Shown: one piece after another, positions 62,405 through 64,000 of the stretch
Layout of the letters: each line of letters starts with the position of its first letter
Position numbering within the stretch: the stretch's first letter is position 1
From: Spirosoma montaniterrae
GTDB taxonomy: Bacteria; Bacteroidota; Bacteroidia; Cytophagales; Spirosomataceae
Direction: 5' to 3'
Assembly (NCBI RefSeq): GCF_001988955.1
Contig: NZ_CP014263.1
Coordinates: 5,733,679-5,797,678, forward strand
DNA length: 64,000 bases
Translations under genes and position numbers: made by a program
Notes under the pieces: generated by a model
The model's input: only the letters and a program-made list of their open reading frames with translations
The model's database searches: none
What the model was told of the DNA's origin: nothing

Positions 62405-63715
62405 TCACTCAAACTCAGCCGCCAGCCGCCGGTCGGGGAGGGTGCTGAGTGGCAGACGAAAAAGCGTCACCGCTTCGCCAATGGCGTTATCCGCTTCATC
62501 GAATCGATATTTATTGACCCCTACCAGCACCCGCCCATCACGAACGGCCTGACGCTTTGCCTGATAAGCCCGCTCAATCTCGGCTTGTATAAAACCCATC
62601 TCGAACGCTTTTGCCAGCCCGCCCATGCCCTGCACCTGCCCGAACAACGCCCAGGCACGCTCGGTCAGTTCGTGGGTAAGTGTTTCAATGTAATAACTAC
62701 CCGCCGAAGGGTCGGCTACTTTGTCGAAATAACTTTCGTCGCGCAGCAGCACCGACACGTTGCGGGCGATGCGTTCCGAAAATTCATTCGGGGCATTAAG
62801 CAGCGTATCATACGGCTGAACCGTCAGCGCGTCGCAGCCGCCAACTACTGCCGCCATCGCTTCGGTGGTAGCCCGCAGTAGGTTGGAGTAAGGCGTGGCA
62901 GTGGCGTTATAAAAGGAGGACGTTTGGCAGTGAACGAGTGATGAGTGATGAGTGATGAACGATGAACGTTGATAAAAACGCTGGATGAGGACGCGCAGGG
63001 CGCGGAGTTTGGCGATTTCAAGAAAATAACTGGTGCCGACTGATACAGACAGCACGGTTTTTTGTATAATCTGTTCAGCCTGTAACCCAGTGGCTGTTAG
63101 AGAGTCAAATCGTTCGGCAAGGCGGGCGAGCGTGAAGGCTAATTCCTGCGTGGCGGTGGCTCCGGCGTTGTGAAAATCGTGGCTACTAATGCCCAATGTG
63201 CGAAATTGGGGCGAATCGAGCGTTAACTGTGTGGCTTCAAGGTTCGCATTATTGGTTAATAAGCCGCCTTTGAGCTGATACGGTGCCACTGTTTGTAGGG
63301 CGCGGACAAACGCACTTGCATCGCCTGCCAGTCGGAAAAAAACGGGCGTATCGCTCAGTTTGATGCCGTCGAGCAATCGGGCGAGGTCGGGTTGTGTGGG
63401 CAGGTTTAGCAGCAGCGCATCAGCTCCGCGTTCGAGCGCGTGGCGCAGGTGTCGGTTATCGCTTCTGGGGTCGTTGGTTAGCGTATATTCGGGTGTGTTG
63501 AGCCAGCCGGGATACGCTTTTTGAGGGTCTTGTAAGTCGCTAACTGCTAAACTGTTAAGGTCGTCGGCAGTGTAATATGGATCGATTGTAAAGCCTTCGG
63601 GCGTGTGCCAGCGCAACAACTCGTCGGCGCGTTCGTCTTTGAGTTCCCGGCGTACCTGCGCCAGCCAGTCGAGTTTGCTGGCTGGAGGGAAGGCGGGCGA
63701 GGAGAGGGGTTCCAT
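62405..63715 (-). CDS. mutA: Methylmalonyl-CoA mutase small subunit
   Basis: A 436-aa protein from the ATG at 63715 (MEPLSSPAFPPASKLDWLAQ), the non-catalytic barrel subunit that dimerises with MutB. Family parts are seen in FTIDPYYTADDLNSL, SSHDFHNAGATATQELAF, TTEAMAAVVGGCDALTVQPY and DPSAGSYYIETLTHEL. It has no B12 domain and is shorter than usual small subunits (600 or more aa in many species), which also carry a degenerate B12 domain. Around residue 255-265 the peptide FITHHSSL is encoded by a GATGAGT-type repeat (62938-62975) in frame. The mutA, nucleotidyltransferase and mutB genes form one minus-strand operon. Confidence 0.88.
   Translation of the reverse strand: MEPLSSPAFPPASKLDWLAQVRRELKDERADELLRWHTPEGFTIDPYYTADDLNSLAVSDLQDPQKAYPGWLNTPEYTLTNDPRSDNRHLRHALERGADALLLNLPTQPDLARLLDGIKLSDTPVFFRLAGDASAFVRALQTVAPYQLKGGLLTNNANLEATQLTLDSPQFRTLGISSHDFHNAGATATQELAFTLARLAERFDSLTATGLQAEQIIQKTVLSVSVGTSYFLEIAKLRALRVLIQRFYQRSSFITHHSSLVHCQTSSFYNATATPYSNLLRATTEAMAAVVGGCDALTVQPYDTLLNAPNEFSERIARNVSVLLRDESYFDKVADPSAGSYYIETLTHELTERAWALFGQVQGMGGLAKAFEMGFIQAEIERAYQAKRQAVRDGRVLVGVNKYRFDEADNAIGEAVTLFRLPLSTLPDRRLAAEFE
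62938..62975. repeat. GATGAGT-type repeat within mutA
   Basis: Consecutive GTGATGA and ATGAACG words resemble one arm of the palindrome at 30650-30744. In mutA they are translated in frame as part of FITHHSSLVH. Confidence 0.6.
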
Positions 63716-63910
63716 AGCTGTCAATGTTGTGTGCTGGTAAAGGTAGCACTTTCTCTTTTTTAGGGCAAAGCCCCGGCTACGTTCCTAATTGGGCCAGTTG
63801 GGTTGCATTATTCAAAGGGATTCCCTAAGCGGGTTGCGCGTCGGTTTAATGCGTCTTAATTTTAGCTTAACGAATCAATGCAGACGGGTAGGCCGAACCG
63901 GATATTTCCC

Positions 63911-63918
63911 TACTTTTG
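63911..63918 (+). promoter_or_regulatory. -7 element of a gene starting near or beyond the window end
   Basis: TACTTTTG matches TAnnTTTG. A GTG at 63977 opens a frame (MNGTNQPG) that runs off the window and may be the gene it serves. The rest of 63716-64000 holds the divergent upstream region of mutA, with nothing else recognisable. Confidence 0.4.
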
Positions 63919-64000
63919 TCTCCCTTTTTCGCCGGCCTGTAGTTGACTGTACTCACCAATATACTCTTTTTGACCTGTGAACGGAACGAATCAACCCGGT

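Noticed and set aside
63789..63980. 63-codon plus-strand frame at the right end
   Set aside because: It spans the likely promoter at 63911 and has no recognisable content.
1..64000. CRISPR arrays or tRNA genes
   Set aside because: No regularly spaced identical repeats and no convincing cloverleaf or T-loop pattern were seen.

Overview
The window looks like chromosome of a Cytophagales bacterium (Bacteroidota), most likely of the Spirosoma/Fibrella/Rudanella type. The reasons are a SusC/SusD pair, the gliding/type IX secretion proteins SprA and GldF, two DUF4199 membrane proteins, a DPP-IV-like S9 peptidase, a metzincin-type outer protease, Bacteroidota promoters with a TAnnTTTG -7 element, weak Shine-Dalgarno signals and many G+C-rich palindromic repeats between genes. 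I saw no rRNA, tRNA or CRISPR array. Assignments come from reading the sequence, without database searches.

Layout. 1-1774: the end of a Septu-like defence pair, an AAA ATPase plus an HNH nuclease whose frame carries one amber codon. 1807-8622: esterase, leucyl aminopeptidase, ATP-grasp protein, beta-propeller lipoprotein, ceramidase. 8623-9275: a gene-poor stretch with two possible mini-genes and two intrinsic terminators. 9276-14648: thrA, then an accessory patch with a frameshifted kinase-like gene bracketed by a short duplication of the thrA 3' end, an M15-like peptidase and a solitary McrB-like GTPase. 14645-20031: alcohol dehydrogenase, zinc peptidase, PagL-like deacylase, two sister lipoproteins, Gfo/Idh/MocA oxidoreductase. 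20149-24748: susD/susC. 24950-28392: a membrane protein with a receiver-like domain, then a DPP-IV. 28401-33138 (minus strand): ruvA, LysM lytic transglycosylase, gatA, tatA, YkvA-like. 33338-36962: mdh and a metzincin. 37166-50224: sprA, Omp85-like barrel, gcvH, a dihydroorotase homologue, two DUF4199 genes, gldF, vanZ-like. 50343-59447: TPR protein, short 6-phosphogluconate dehydrogenase, desaturase, NUC nuclease, TMTC-like protein, a frameshifted PAS histidine kinase, Uma2 nuclease. 59483-63715 (minus strand): both methylmalonyl-CoA mutase subunits with a small nucleotidyltransferase gene between them.

The most striking observation is in the large methylmalonyl-CoA mutase gene. A 480-bp, exactly in-frame module (60071-60550) encoding a DUF559/Vsr-like PD-(D/E)xK nuclease sits in the linker between the catalytic barrel and the B12 domain. 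It is bounded by 35-bp inverted repeats of the same palindromic family that occurs as solo hairpins elsewhere in the window (19971, 21477, 26067). This suggests a nuclease-associated mobile palindrome that can live inside an essential-type reading frame without splicing.

A second theme is single-base damage in accessory genes: an amber codon in the HNH nuclease, a one-base gain in the kinase-like gene and a one-base loss in the histidine kinase. These may be real decay or sequencing errors. A third theme is palindromes that sit directly on gene ends and sometimes supply the stop codon or the C-terminal residues.
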